A stretch of DNA of 40,832 nt from Thermoclostridium caenicola (GTDB lineage Bacteria > Bacillota > Clostridia > DSM-8532): contig NZ_FQZP01000018.1 of assembly GCF_900142095.1 (NCBI RefSeq), positions 1 through 40,832 of the forward strand, given 5' to 3'. Made by a program: the position numbers and the translations under genes. Below are positions 8,323-16,613 of this stretch, piece by piece. The notes beneath the pieces were generated by a model. That model was not told the DNA's origin and ran no database searches. It was given only the letters and a program-made list of their open reading frames with translations. Numbering within the stretch: the first letter of the stretch is position 1; each line of letters opens with the position of its first letter.

Positions 8323-9258
8323 GTGAAAATCATCACGCAAAGCAACCAAATGGATAAGGCTGTGCACACCGGGGTAGGTCTGGGCAATTTTGACGGGCTT
8401 CACATCGGCCATATGGCGCTGCTCAATACCCTGATCAGCGAATGTCGCATGAACGGGCTTGCCTCCGTGGTCTATACCTTCCGTAAACATCCGGAAAACA
8501 TTCTGAGAAAGAATCTGGTCAATCCGCTTATCACATCCGGTGAACAGAAGATCAGGATCCTGGAAGCCCATGATATAGACTGGCTGTATTACCAGGACTT
8601 CGACGAAAACTTCTCACGCCTTTCGCCGGAGGATTTCGTAAAGGACATCCTGGTAGACGGCCTGAACATGAAGCTGGCCGTAGTAGGCTTCAATTATCGG
8701 TTCGGTTATATGGGCAAGGGAGAACCCGAGCTGCTGAAGCGCCTGGGAGATAAGTACGGCTTCCGGGTGATCGTGATTCCGCCAGTCAGGGTGAACTCGG
8801 AAATTGTGAGCAGTACGCTCATACGGGAATATATCCGGAAAGGGAAAATGGAGCGGGTGTTCCAGCTTCTGGGACGCCATTTTTCCCTGAAAGGCACGGT
8901 TGTGGACGGACGCAGGATAGGGCGAACCCTGGGCTTTCCCACGGCCAACATCATCGCTGATCCGGAGATGGTGGTGCCGGCCAACGGCGTATACATCACC
9001 AAGACCCTGAGCCGCGGCAGATGGCTGAACAGCGTCACCAACGTGGGTTATGCCCCGACAGTAAGGGGCAGGGAGAACCGGTTCAGCATAGAAACCCATA
9101 TCCTGGACTGTGATGAGGATCTGTATGGCAGCGAAATAGAGGTCTCCTTCTTCACAAAGCTCAGGGGCGAAAAGCGTTTCGAGAGCATCGATGCGCTAAA
9201 GAAGCAGGTGATGGAAGACATTGAACACGCCAGGCGTTACTGGGAAGTCTTCCGCTAA
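8323..9258 (+). CDS. ribF: Bifunctional riboflavin kinase / FAD synthetase RibF
   Basis: RibF phosphorylates riboflavin to FMN and adenylylates FMN to FAD. The N-terminal nucleotidyltransferase domain has GNFDGLHIGH at 21-30. The C-terminal kinase domain has GRTLGFPTAN at 200-209 and NVGYAPTV downstream. I start at GTG 8323, which follows a GGGGGG run (8308-8313) at a good distance and gives 311 residues. An ATG at 8302 within truB is in frame but has no ribosome site. It is the last gene of the nusA-infB unit. Confidence 0.94.
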   Translation: MKIITQSNQMDKAVHTGVGLGNFDGLHIGHMALLNTLISECRMNGLASVVYTFRKHPENILRKNLVNPLITSGEQKIRILEAHDIDWLYYQDFDENFSRLSPEDFVKDILVDGLNMKLAVVGFNYRFGYMGKGEPELLKRLGDKYGFRVIVIPPVRVNSEIVSSTLIREYIRKGKMERVFQLLGRHFSLKGTVVDGRRIGRTLGFPTANIIADPEMVVPANGVYITKTLSRGRWLNSVTNVGYAPTVRGRENRFSIETHILDCDEDLYGSEIEVSFFTKLRGEKRFESIDALKKQVMEDIEHARRYWEVFR

Positions 9259-9299
9259 GCTCCTTTCAGCCTGTCTGACGCTGCGCTGCTTATGAAGCT

Positions 9300-9351
9300 G
9301 CGCGATTTCGGGCATACTCCTTTCGGGGAGAGTATGATCATGAAATCGCGC
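9300..9351 (+). promoter_or_regulatory. Hairpin enclosing the ribosome site and start codon of the PBP gene
   Basis: A perfect 10-bp outer stem pairs 9300-9309 with 9342-9351. Inside it a 7-bp stem pairs 9313-9319 with 9330-9336. The GGGGAG ribosome site (9325-9330) lies mostly in the apical loop, the ATG at 9334 is in the inner stem, and the preferred ATG at 9340 sits in the internal loop against the outer stem. Such a fold could limit ribosome access. The pairing is visible in sequence; a regulatory role is inferred. Confidence 0.45.
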
Positions 9352-10992
9352 ATTTCGTTTATCAGGTATCTTTATTTCATCCTGATGATGCTTCTTGTCT
9401 TCAGGGTTTTTTCCATCCAGGCGGTGAGGGGAGAGGAATACTCCGAGGCAGCCGCAGTCCAGCGCTGGAGGCATGTCAGGATCTATACCGAGCGGGGGGA
9501 TGTCCTGGACAGGAACGGCATCCGGTTTACCAACCGACGGAAACAGTTCCTCGCCGTCATTCAGCCAAAAGAGCTGCTGAAGGATGCGTCCGGGCTGAGC
9601 CGGGCGTCCGGACTTCTGGATGTGCCCGTGCATGACCTGGAGTCTGCTGTATCCAAAAGCTTTCTGCCCAGTGCTGTCAGGGTGGCAGAGGAACGTGCGG
9701 CGGCCATCAGGGACGCCGCCGTGCCCGGACTGAGCATCGTGGAAGTACCCGTTCGGAGCTCGGAAGAGACGCTGGCTGTGCACCTGATCGGCTATGTTGA
9801 TGAAAAAGGGGAGACCGGACTGTCCGGCATTGAGAAGGCCTATCAGGATACCCTGAAGAAGGGCGGCGGGGTTTTTGCAGGGGTGCTGGCCGATGCGGGC
9901 AATACGGCCATGGAGCAGTTTGGATACCGCATCTGGGACACCACCGGTATCCAAAAACTCAACATCAAAACCACACTGGATTATCATATGCAGGAGATCG
10001 TCGAGGAAGCCATGGACAGGATGGTGGAGCGGGGCGCGGTAGTGATTGTGGATATCCTCAACGGTGATATACTGGCCATCGCATCGCGACCCAATTTTAA
10101 TCCCGCCCGTATCAGCACCGCCCTGAACGATCCGGCCCAACCCCTGTTCAACCGTGCTTTGGGCGAGTATACCCCGGGCTCCATCTTCAAGATTGTCACG
10201 GCCGCGGCAGCGCTGGAAAAAGGGATTTCGCCCGATACGACCTTTGATTGTCCGGGATATGCCATGCTGGGAAATCTGATGATGAAATGCTGGAGCTATG
10301 ACAGCGGCGGCCATGGCACCCTGGATATGGCCCAGGCGTTTGCCCAGTCCTGCAATACCTACTTCATCGCCCTCGGCCAGGAAGTCGGCAGAAATGATAT
10401 CATTGCCATGGCGGAGAAGCTTGGCCTGGGAAAGAGAACAGGACTGTACCTTCAGGGCATCGACGAGCCTTACGGGCTTTTGCCCAATACCATGGGCTAT
10501 GCTTCTGCGGCAGAAGTGGCAAATATCTCCATCGGCCAGGGCGACCTGCTCATATCACCCGTCCAGGCTGCCAACCTGGTGTCCGTTATCGCCAATGGCG
10601 GAATTCTCAACCGGCTTTCCCTTATAGACTGCATCGTCAACGATCGGGGCGAAAGGATCCGTAACATCAAATCTCCCGCATGGGAGCGGGTTATTGACAA
10701 GAGAACCGCCGAAACCCTTCAGGGAATGATGATGATGACCGTGGAAGACGGTACAGGCCGACTGGCCAATATCCAGGGTTTTGGCGGAAGTGCAGGAAAA
10801 ACGGGCAGCGCTGAAACCGGGTGGATACGGGACCAACGGGATGTACTGCATGCCTGGTTTGTTGGGTATTTCCCCGTATCCAACCCGAGGTACGCCATGT
10901 GCGTCTTCATTGAAGACGGTACCAGCGGCGGAAAAAGCGCCGCCCCGGTATTTGCCGAGATATCGGCCAGGATTCTGGACCTGGGATATTAA
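9340..10992 (+). CDS. Class B penicillin-binding protein (peptidoglycan transpeptidase)
   Basis: The protein cross-links peptidoglycan outside the membrane. Residues 1-25 form one N-terminal membrane anchor, followed by the pedestal-domain motif ERGDVLDRNG near 49-58. The transpeptidase domain has all three active-site motifs: S281-I-F-K284, SCN at 337-339 and KTG at 487-489. At 550 residues with no PASTA repeats it is a compact FtsI/SpoVD/PBP2-like enzyme; the subfamily is not clear. ATG 9340 is preferred over ATG 9334 because GGGGAG at 9325-9330 is 9 bases away. The start lies in the hairpin at 9300-9351. Confidence 0.9.
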   Translation: MKSRISFIRYLYFILMMLLVFRVFSIQAVRGEEYSEAAAVQRWRHVRIYTERGDVLDRNGIRFTNRRKQFLAVIQPKELLKDASGLSRASGLLDVPVHDLESAVSKSFLPSAVRVAEERAAAIRDAAVPGLSIVEVPVRSSEETLAVHLIGYVDEKGETGLSGIEKAYQDTLKKGGGVFAGVLADAGNTAMEQFGYRIWDTTGIQKLNIKTTLDYHMQEIVEEAMDRMVERGAVVIVDILNGDILAIASRPNFNPARISTALNDPAQPLFNRALGEYTPGSIFKIVTAAAALEKGISPDTTFDCPGYAMLGNLMMKCWSYDSGGHGTLDMAQAFAQSCNTYFIALGQEVGRNDIIAMAEKLGLGKRTGLYLQGIDEPYGLLPNTMGYASAAEVANISIGQGDLLISPVQAANLVSVIANGGILNRLSLIDCIVNDRGERIRNIKSPAWERVIDKRTAETLQGMMMMTVEDGTGRLANIQGFGGSAGKTGSAETGWIRDQRDVLHAWFVGYFPVSNPRYAMCVFIEDGTSGGKSAAPVFAEISARILDLGY

Positions 10993-11171
10993 GCATTTCT
11001 TCAGGATTTCTTCTGCCTTGCTGACGGCTCCCTGCGATCCTGTAAAATTTTCCATGTTCTTGTCCCGATATATCTTTTCAGGCATGTTTCAGACAATGCC
11101 GGCCCGTCTTCGTATATCATTATGAGTAAAGGACATTGCTTTTTCAGATTTACCCCGACAGAGGTGTAGGT

Positions 11172-11621
11172 ATGGGAAAAAGATTTCTGAGAAAAAGGGA
11201 CGACAGGGTTATCGGCGGTGTGTGCTCAGGCCTGGCGGATTATTTCGGTATGGACAAATCCATTGTCAGGCTTCTGGCCTTTGCTGCCATACTTGCCAGC
11301 GGCTTGCTGCCAGGCCTGTTTGTCTATTTCCTGGCGGTTATCCTTGTGCCCGATGACGGCCGGGCTTACCACGATCCGGGCTATGGCGGCCATGGTTACA
11401 GCCAGGCTTATCAAGACGAGAGCTTTTTTGGGGAGGAGCCGGGATACCGTGAGCCTGTGGACAGGGAAAACGCGAGGATATTTTTCGGTATCCTGCTGAT
11501 CGCGGCAGGCGTCTTCCTATTGGCGCGGATGTTCTTTGCCTGGCTCGACTGGCGCTATATCATCGCCGGATTGCTGGTGATAAGCGGGCTCTATATGCTG
11601 TTCGGCGGGAAGAAAATATAG
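11172..11621 (+). CDS. PspC-domain membrane protein
   Basis: A 149-residue protein whose first 60 residues match the PspC domain: basic start MGKRFLRKRDDRVIGGVCSG, then LADYFGMDKSIVRLL and one hydrophobic helix ending VPDD. A Gly/Tyr/His-rich linker (about 60-90) leads to two further hydrophobic segments (about 100-118 and 122-142). PspC proteins respond to membrane stress in other bacteria. The start is ATG 11172, behind GAGGTGTAGG (11161-11170); an ATG at 11136 has no ribosome site. It is followed 28 bases later by the LiaF-like gene, probably co-transcribed. I see no clear promoter in the 180-base gap after the PBP gene. Confidence 0.85.
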   Translation: MGKRFLRKRDDRVIGGVCSGLADYFGMDKSIVRLLAFAAILASGLLPGLFVYFLAVILVPDDGRAYHDPGYGGHGYSQAYQDESFFGEEPGYREPVDRENARIFFGILLIAAGVFLLARMFFAWLDWRYIIAGLLVISGLYMLFGGKKI

Positions 11622-11649
11622 GGACTGGAATCCCGGAAGGATGGATGAT

Positions 11650-12519
11650 ATGAGAAAATGGCGAAGCCTATGGGGCCTGCTGCTGATTGCCATCGGCATA
11701 CTTTGGTTGTTTGCTGCTGCCGATATCGTTTCCGCGGTGGTTGCTGTCAGTACGTTATGGCCTGTCTTCATTGTGGCGGCAGGTATCACGCTTCTTTTGA
11801 AAAAGGAATTCCGCGTGATGCGTGTTGTGGTTTGGATTCTGGCCTTTGGTATTGTTATCGGCTATGGCATCTACCTGGGCAACGGCAGCTACGATACCAT
11901 GGAAAGCGGCGAAATCCATGTCATTGAGCTGAAAGACGGCATGGAGTATGCCAGGATGGAGATCAACGTCGGGGCAGTCACCCTTCGTACCGGCGCGTCC
12001 GACTCGGTTCTGACACAGGTGAATTCTGACATCAAGGGTCTGAAATACGGTTATACCGGTGGGCGGGACAGCAGAATCGTTTGTTCCCAGCAATGGAAGC
12101 CTTTTGCGGTGGATTCGGGAAAGAACTTCTCTGCGGTTCTGAGCAATTCCGTCAAGTGGAACCTGGAGTTCAATGCCGGTGCGGCGGACGGTATTCTTGA
12201 CTTTTCGGGTTTCCCACTCGAGCAGTGCGAGATCAACTCCGGTACCTGTGATCTGAGGATTGTTGCGGGAAAGCTGCAGGATGAGACCTATATCGAATGC
12301 AATGGCGGCGTGGTCAGCCTCAGCATTACCCTGCCCCAAGGCACAGGGATCCGCATCAGGTCCGACTCCCTGGTGAAAAGCATCAATGGGGATGGCATAA
12401 CCCTCGGCAGGGATGGCGAAACCTATGAATCATCCAATTATAGCTCTGCAGACAGAATCATCAACCTGGATATCAGCAGCGCGGTCACCCATGTGACCGT
12501 GATCGCGCCGGATGCATAA
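11650..12519 (+). CDS. LiaF-like membrane protein (LiaI-LiaF-type membrane region plus beta-rich domain)
   Basis: The 289-residue protein starts with three hydrophobic segments (about 5-25, 28-46 and 56-74). The rest is a soluble domain rich in short beta repeats (VGAVTLRTG, CDLRIVAG, GVVSLSITLPQGTG), as in LiaF/YvqF-like and 'toast-rack' proteins that sense cell-envelope stress. ATG 11650 is preferred over ATG 11641 because AAGGATGG (11637-11644) overlaps the earlier codon. It pairs with the upstream PspC gene, and a terminator at 12545-12570 ends the unit. No LiaRS-type two-component genes are present in the window. Confidence 0.78.
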   Translation: MRKWRSLWGLLLIAIGILWLFAAADIVSAVVAVSTLWPVFIVAAGITLLLKKEFRVMRVVVWILAFGIVIGYGIYLGNGSYDTMESGEIHVIELKDGMEYARMEINVGAVTLRTGASDSVLTQVNSDIKGLKYGYTGGRDSRIVCSQQWKPFAVDSGKNFSAVLSNSVKWNLEFNAGAADGILDFSGFPLEQCEINSGTCDLRIVAGKLQDETYIECNGGVVSLSITLPQGTGIRIRSDSLVKSINGDGITLGRDGETYESSNYSSADRIINLDISSAVTHVTVIAPDA

Positions 12520-12544
12520 ACCGGATTGAACTTTGACATTTCAG

Positions 12545-12570
12545 CCTGCGTCCTGTACGCAGGTTTTTTT
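12545..12570 (+). terminator. Intrinsic terminator after the LiaF-like gene
   Basis: A 7-bp stem (12545-12551 with 12557-12563) has a 5-base loop and is followed by seven T residues (12564-12570). It separates the envelope-stress genes from spo0A. Confidence 0.88.
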
Positions 12571-12690
12571 ATGCCCTGATGCAGCCACACCGTCGAGACA
12601 TCTTTCGCCATATTTCCCTGAATTGACAGAGATTGACGTGGTAAAAGACGGAGCTCTTCAAACAAATTCAGGTAATATAAAAAGTTTACT

Positions 12691-12719
12691 TGTAAAAAGT
12701 GGAATAGAACAATATAATT
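12691..12719 (+). promoter_or_regulatory. Sigma-A-type promoter of spo0A
   Basis: TTGTAA (12691-12696), a 17-base spacer and a perfect TATAAT (12714-12719). Transcription would start near 12726, 26 bases before the GTG start. I looked for a sigma-H promoter like that of Bacillus spo0A and did not find one with correct spacing. Confidence 0.65.
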
Positions 12720-12751
12720 AGCACTAGAGACACAAAGGAGGTAGGTAAAGC

Positions 12752-13561
12752 GTGAAAGATAAAATTCGTGTTCTGGTAGCGGATGATAATGTCGCATTTG
12801 GTATGATTATCTGTGAATTTCTGGAAAGTCAGAATGATATTGAAGTGACTGCCAGAGTGGAGAATGGCGAAGATGCCATTGAAATGATTGAAAAAGCCAA
12901 ACCGGACATTGTTGTGCTGGATATCATCATGCCAAGGCTTGACGGACTGGGCGTACTGACCCGTTTCAAGGATGTAAGTCCGTCGGAAAAACCTCTGTTC
13001 ATCGTCCTTTCGGCTGTGGGCCAGGACACGATCACCCAGCAGGCCCTCGCTTTGGGTGCCATTTATTACATTGTCAAACCCTTTGACCTGGGCGTACTTG
13101 TCGAGAGAATCAGGGAACTGGTGAGAAGCCACGGCCCGACCGTCCTTCGGATGGACACAAATACTGCTACCACGACTGCTACTACCAAGATTACCGCTTC
13201 CAGTGCTGACAGCGTTCAGTCCAAAATCACCCAGATCATGCGGGATGTCGGTGTACCCGCTCATATCAAGGGTTATCAATATATGCGTGACGCCATCATG
13301 ATGGCCGTCAAGGACCGCGAAATCATCAGCGCCGTGACCAAGAGGCTGTATCCGGAACTGGCCAAGGTGCATAAGACAACCCCCAGCAGGGTAGAGCGGG
13401 CTATCCGGCATGCCATCGAGGTTGCCTGGAACAGGGGCCGGGTGGATACTATCAATGAACTCTTTGGGTATACTATCAATACGCGGAAAGGAAAGCCTAC
13501 CAATTCGGAATTCATCGCCATGGTTGCTGATACGCTGAGGCTGAGCGAAAAGATCAGCTGA
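12752..13561 (+). CDS. spo0A: Stage 0 sporulation response regulator Spo0A
   Basis: Spo0A is the master regulator that commits cells to sporulation when phosphorylated. The 269-residue protein has a receiver domain (about 1-125) with acidic pocket D11-D12, phospho-acceptor D57 in [12 protein letters not shown], and the conserved Lys in YIVKPFD. A Thr/Ala-rich linker (about 131-150) follows. The Spo0A DNA-binding domain (about 155-265) includes [21 protein letters not shown]. The GTG start is 9 bases after AAAGGAGGT (12734-12742). It has its own promoter and is bounded by terminators. spoIVB, its usual upstream neighbour, is about 10 kb away at 23413. Confidence 0.97.
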   Translation: MKDKIRVLVADDNVAFGMIICEFLESQNDIEVTARVENGEDAIEMIEKAKPDIVVLDIIMPRLDGLGVLTRFKDVSPSEKPLFIVLSAVGQDTITQQALALGAIYYIVKPFDLGVLVERIRELVRSHGPTVLRMDTNTATTTATTKITASSADSVQSKITQIMRDVGVPAHIKGYQYMRDAIMMAVKDREIISAVTKRLYPELAKVHKTTPSRVERAIRHAIEVAWNRGRVDTINELFGYTINTRKGKPTNSEFIAMVADTLRLSEKIS

Positions 13562-13615
13562 TGCTTTCAGGCAGAGCCATTCTCACAAAACCATAGGCGC
13601 TGACAAGCCTGTTGG

Positions 13616-13647
13616 CGGGACGGTTCCATGGGGCCGTCCCGTTTTTT
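13616..13647 (+). terminator. Intrinsic terminator after spo0A
   Basis: An 8-bp GC-rich stem (13616-13623 with 13634-13641) with a 10-base loop is followed by six T residues (13642-13647). Confidence 0.88.
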
Positions 13648-13707
13648 GATCCGAGGGAAAATACCCATTGCAGTTGTCCGCCGTTAGGGCATCATGCCAG
13701 GGAGATG

Positions 13708-13716
13708 TGTTATAAT
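13708..13716 (+). promoter_or_regulatory. Extended -10 promoter of mnmM
   Basis: TG-T-TATAAT: a perfect -10 hexamer (13711-13716) with an upstream TG (13708-13709). No good -35 box is seen 16-18 bases upstream, which is acceptable for an extended -10 promoter. It lies 84 bases before the start codon. Confidence 0.5.
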
Positions 13717-13799
13717 GTATAAGTTGGGCTGGCGCATGAGGCGGCCATGCTGTTTTCGCGACATGCCGGGCATTCGGCGGCAAGGGAGGGTTGAAGAGA

Positions 13800-14366
13800 A
13801 TGGCGGTTTTGCATAAGGCCCTGATACAGGCACACCAATACGCAGAAGCCGTTGTGAAGCCGGGGGACATGGTCATCGATGCCACCATGGGAAACGGAAA
13901 CGATACGTTGTTCCTGGCCAGGCTGACAGGATCGACGGGCAAGGTTTATGCCTTCGACATACAGGAGGAAGCCGTAAAGCGGACCCGGGAACGACTTGAG
14001 TCCCAGGCTGTTCTGGGCTGGTGTGAACTGATCCATGACGGACATGAGCATATGGACAGATACGTATCTGAGCCTGTCAAGCTGGTCATGTTTAACCTTG
14101 GCTATCTGCCCGGCGGTGATCATCGCATCAATACCCGGGCAGATACCACGATAGCGGCCGTTGAGAAATCCCTGGCCCTGCTCAGGGATGACGGTCTGGT
14201 CATCATCGTGATCTATTACGGTGGGGATACGGGCTTTGAGGAGCGGGATGCCCTCCTGGATTATCTCAGCGGCCTGGATCCCAGGCGGTTCAGCGTCATG
14301 AAAACCGAATTCATCAACCAGATCAACTGTCCTCCCATCCTGGTCTGCATTGAAAAGAACGTATAA
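13800..14366 (+). CDS. mnmM: MnmM (YtqB) class I SAM methyltransferase for tRNA wobble uridine
   Basis: The YtqB family was annotated as putative rRNA methylase and is now known in Gram-positives as MnmM, which methylates 5-aminomethyl-2-thiouridine at tRNA position 34. The 188-residue protein has the SAM-binding motif DATMGNGNDT at 27-36 and the family signature NLGYLPGGD at 99-107, followed by an Asn-containing C-terminal strand. The start is ATG 13800, 9 bases after GGGAGGG (13784-13790). A TTG at 13791 would touch the ribosome site. It is a single-gene unit between the spo0A terminator and the carboxyltransferase promoter. Confidence 0.85.
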   Translation: MAVLHKALIQAHQYAEAVVKPGDMVIDATMGNGNDTLFLARLTGSTGKVYAFDIQEEAVKRTRERLESQAVLGWCELIHDGHEHMDRYVSEPVKLVMFNLGYLPGGDHRINTRADTTIAAVEKSLALLRDDGLVIIVIYYGGDTGFEERDALLDYLSGLDPRRFSVMKTEFINQINCPPILVCIEKNV

Positions 14367-14385
14367 GATCATTTTCCAATAATTG

Positions 14386-14414
14386 TTGCAATTAAAAATG
14401 GACTCATATATAAT
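14386..14414 (+). promoter_or_regulatory. Promoter of the carboxyltransferase operon
   Basis: TTGCAA (14386-14391), a 17-base spacer and a perfect TATAAT (14409-14414). The region 14366-14460 is conspicuously AT-rich against the surrounding genes. A second TATAAT at 14429-14434 has no matching -35 box. The leader before the ATG at 14500 is about 80 bases. Confidence 0.7.
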
Positions 14415-14499
14415 TATTATGACCTAGTTATAATTAAAAGGTTAATTATTTAACGAACTGATTGTATACCGACCGATCAGCGTGTTTTGAGGTGAAAAA

Positions 14500-16050
14500 A
14501 TGACAACATATGAAAAGATTAATGACCTTCGCCAACGCAAAGAGCGTATTCTCCAGGGAGGCGGGGAAGCCAGGATAGCCAAGCAGCATGAGGCCGGGAA
14601 ACACACGGCCCGGGAACGCCTTGCGCTCCTGTTGGACGAGGGCAGCTTTGTGGAATTGGATGCCTTCGTGGAAACACGGGGTACGGATTTTGGCATGCAG
14701 GAAAAGAAAGTGGCCGGTGATGGTGTGGTAACCGGTTACGGAACCATCGACGGCAGACTGGTTTATGTCGCGTCCCAGGATTTTACCGTGATCGGCGGAT
14801 CCCTTGGTGAGATGCATGCAAAGAAGATCACCAAGGTCATGGACCTTGCCATGAAGATGGGGGCGCCCTTTATCAGCATCAATGACTCCGGCGGTGCCAG
14901 AATAGAAGAGGGCATCGATGCCCTTGGTGGATTCGGCGAAATTTTCCGGAGGAACACGCTGGCTTCGGGTGTCATTCCGCAGATCTCAGTCATCATGGGG
15001 CCTTGCGCAGGTGGCGCCGTTTACTCTCCGGCTATCACGGATTTTGTTTTCATGGTGGACAAAACCAGTCATATGTTCATCACCGGGCCGTCGGTCATCA
15101 AGGCGGTTACTGGTGAAGATGTCACCTTCGATGCCCTGGGAGGCTCGGGTGCACACAGCTCTGTCAGCGGCGTGGCCCATTTCCGGGCGCCGGATGAAGA
15201 AGCCTGTTTTGCACAAATCAAGAAGCTGCTCAGCTTCCTTCCCGACAACAACCTGAGCGATCCGGAAATCGTGGTTGCCGGAGACGATGTCAACCGGCTG
15301 GATGATGCGCTGAATACCATCATTCCGGATGATCCCAACAAGCCCTACGATATGCTGGACATCATCACCAGGGTGGTGGACAATGGGGATTTCTTCCAGG
15401 TCCATGAAGGGTTTGCCAAGAATCTGATTGTGGGCTTTGCCCGGATTGGCGGCAGAACCGTTGGTATCATTGCCAACCAGCCCAAGGTGGTGGCGGGCGT
15501 GCTTGATGTGGACGCTTCCGACAAGGGGGCGCGGTTTGTCCGCTTCTGCGACGCGTTCAACATCCCGCTGATCACCTTTACGGATGTTCCGGGTTATCTT
15601 CCCGGCGTCAAGCAGGAGCATAACGGCATCATCAGGCATGGTGCCAAGCTGCTGTATGCTTTTTCCGAGGCGACGGTTCCCAAGATCAACGTCATTGTCA
15701 GAAAGGCTTACGGCGGTGCCTATATAGCCATGAACAGCAAGCACCTGGGCGCCGATATGGTGCTGGCCTGGCCGACAGCCGAAATTGCTGTCATGGGCCC
15801 GGACGGTGCTGCCAATATTATTTTCAAGAAGGAGATCGGCAAGGCGGAAGACCCGATTGCCTTCAGGAAGGAGAAGATCCAGGAATACCGGGATAAATTC
15901 TCCAACCCCTACATCGCTGCCGCCAGAGGGTATGTGGATGATGTGATAGAGCCTGCCACAACCCGCCAGCGCATTGCCAGCGCGCTGGATATGCTGGCCG
16001 GGAAGCGTGAGACAAGGCCGCCCAAAAAGCATGGAAACATACCGCTTTAA
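14500..16050 (+). CDS. mmdA: Carboxyltransferase 12S-type subunit (methylmalonyl-CoA / propionyl-CoA carboxyltransferase)
   Basis: A 516-residue crotonase-fold carboxyltransferase that moves CO2 between biotin and an acyl-CoA such as propionyl-CoA. Family motifs: TARERLALLLDEGSF near the N-terminus, INDSGGARIEEG near 127-138, GPCAGGAVYSPA near 167-178, and FTDVPGYLPG plus RKAYGGAYIAMNSK in the C-terminal half. GAGGTG (14489-14494) precedes the ATG. It is followed by a biotin carrier and a 5S-type subunit, with no biotin carboxylase and no membrane decarboxylase subunit. This fits a transcarboxylase (12S + 1.3S + 5S). A sodium-pumping methylmalonyl-CoA decarboxylase alpha subunit is the main alternative. 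Confidence 0.88.
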   Translation: MTTYEKINDLRQRKERILQGGGEARIAKQHEAGKHTARERLALLLDEGSFVELDAFVETRGTDFGMQEKKVAGDGVVTGYGTIDGRLVYVASQDFTVIGGSLGEMHAKKITKVMDLAMKMGAPFISINDSGGARIEEGIDALGGFGEIFRRNTLASGVIPQISVIMGPCAGGAVYSPAITDFVFMVDKTSHMFITGPSVIKAVTGEDVTFDALGGSGAHSSVSGVAHFRAPDEEACFAQIKKLLSFLPDNNLSDPEIVVAGDDVNRLDDALNTIIPDDPNKPYDMLDIITRVVDNGDFFQVHEGFAKNLIVGFARIGGRTVGIIANQPKVVAGVLDVDASDKGARFVRFCDAFNIPLITFTDVPGYLPGVKQEHNGIIRHGAKLLYAFSEATVPKINVIVRKAYGGAYIAMNSKHLGADMVLAWPTAEIAVMGPDGAANIIFKKEIGKAEDPIAFRKEKIQEYRDKFSNPYIAAARGYVDDVIEPATTRQRIASALDMLAGKRETRPPKKHGNIPL

Positions 16051-16183
16051 GGCATAGGCATCCGATGCCGCATGACCGATGCCTGTATTCCGGCGGGATA
16101 ATTTGCAGTAAAGATTCTGATATATGCCGCCGCATCATGTGATCAAGCCGATAATTTGCCGGCGGATGGAAGGAGTAACCCGA

Positions 16184-16588
16184 ATGAGAAAGTTTGTTGT
16201 AAATGTAAACGGCAATCGTTACGAAGTGGAAGTTGAAGAAGTTGGCGGTTCGGCTCCGGCTGTGCCTCAGAGCGTGTCGGCAGCCACACCGGCGCCTGCG
16301 CCTGCAGCTGCCGCACCGGCTCCTGCCGCAGCGCCTGCGCCGAAGGCCGAGCCTGCGCCTGCAGGTACGGCGGGTGCGATCAAAATTACCGCTCCCATGC
16401 CCGGAACCATCCTCGATATCAGGGTGAAAGTGGGCGACAGCGTGAAAAAAGGAACGGTTATCGCCATCCTCGAAGCCATGAAGATGGAGAACGAGATCCT
16501 CGCCCCCAGCGATGCTGTGGTCGCAAGCATCAATGTTTCCAGGAACCAGCAGGTGAACAGCGGGGATATCATCGCGACCTTGAACTAA
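16184..16588 (+). CDS. Biotin carboxyl carrier protein (1.3S-type)
   Basis: A 134-residue carrier that shuttles carboxyl groups on biotin between the 12S- and 5S-type subunits. It has an N-terminal strand (MRKFVVNVNGNRYEVEVEE), an Ala/Pro-rich flexible linker (about 25-65) and a biotinyl domain with EAMKMEN at 97-103, where K100 is the biotinylated lysine. The start is ATG 16184, behind GGAAGGAG (16167-16174). An upstream in-frame ATG at 16124 would add 20 unrelated residues. It sits 133 bases after mmdA and 25 before the 5S gene. Confidence 0.93.
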   Translation: MRKFVVNVNGNRYEVEVEEVGGSAPAVPQSVSAATPAPAPAAAAPAPAAAPAPKAEPAPAGTAGAIKITAPMPGTILDIRVKVGDSVKKGTVIAILEAMKMENEILAPSDAVVASINVSRNQQVNSGDIIATLN

Positions 16589-16613
16589 GCGGGATCAGGA
16601 GGCCATATGAACC

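Noticed and set aside
12531-12537. A TGTCAAA-like Spo0A box on the minus strand, upstream of spo0A
   Set aside because: It lies before the terminator at 12545-12570 and more than 150 bases from the spo0A promoter, and does not match the best consensus.
14986-16032. A 348-codon open frame on the minus strand opposite the 12S-type gene
   Set aside because: A shadow of a conserved carboxyltransferase; codon bias of the plus strand explains the lack of stops.
16259-16377. Repetitive GCC/CCG-rich sequence in the biotin carrier gene
   Set aside because: It is the normal Ala/Pro-rich hinge of biotin carriers, not a DNA repeat element.
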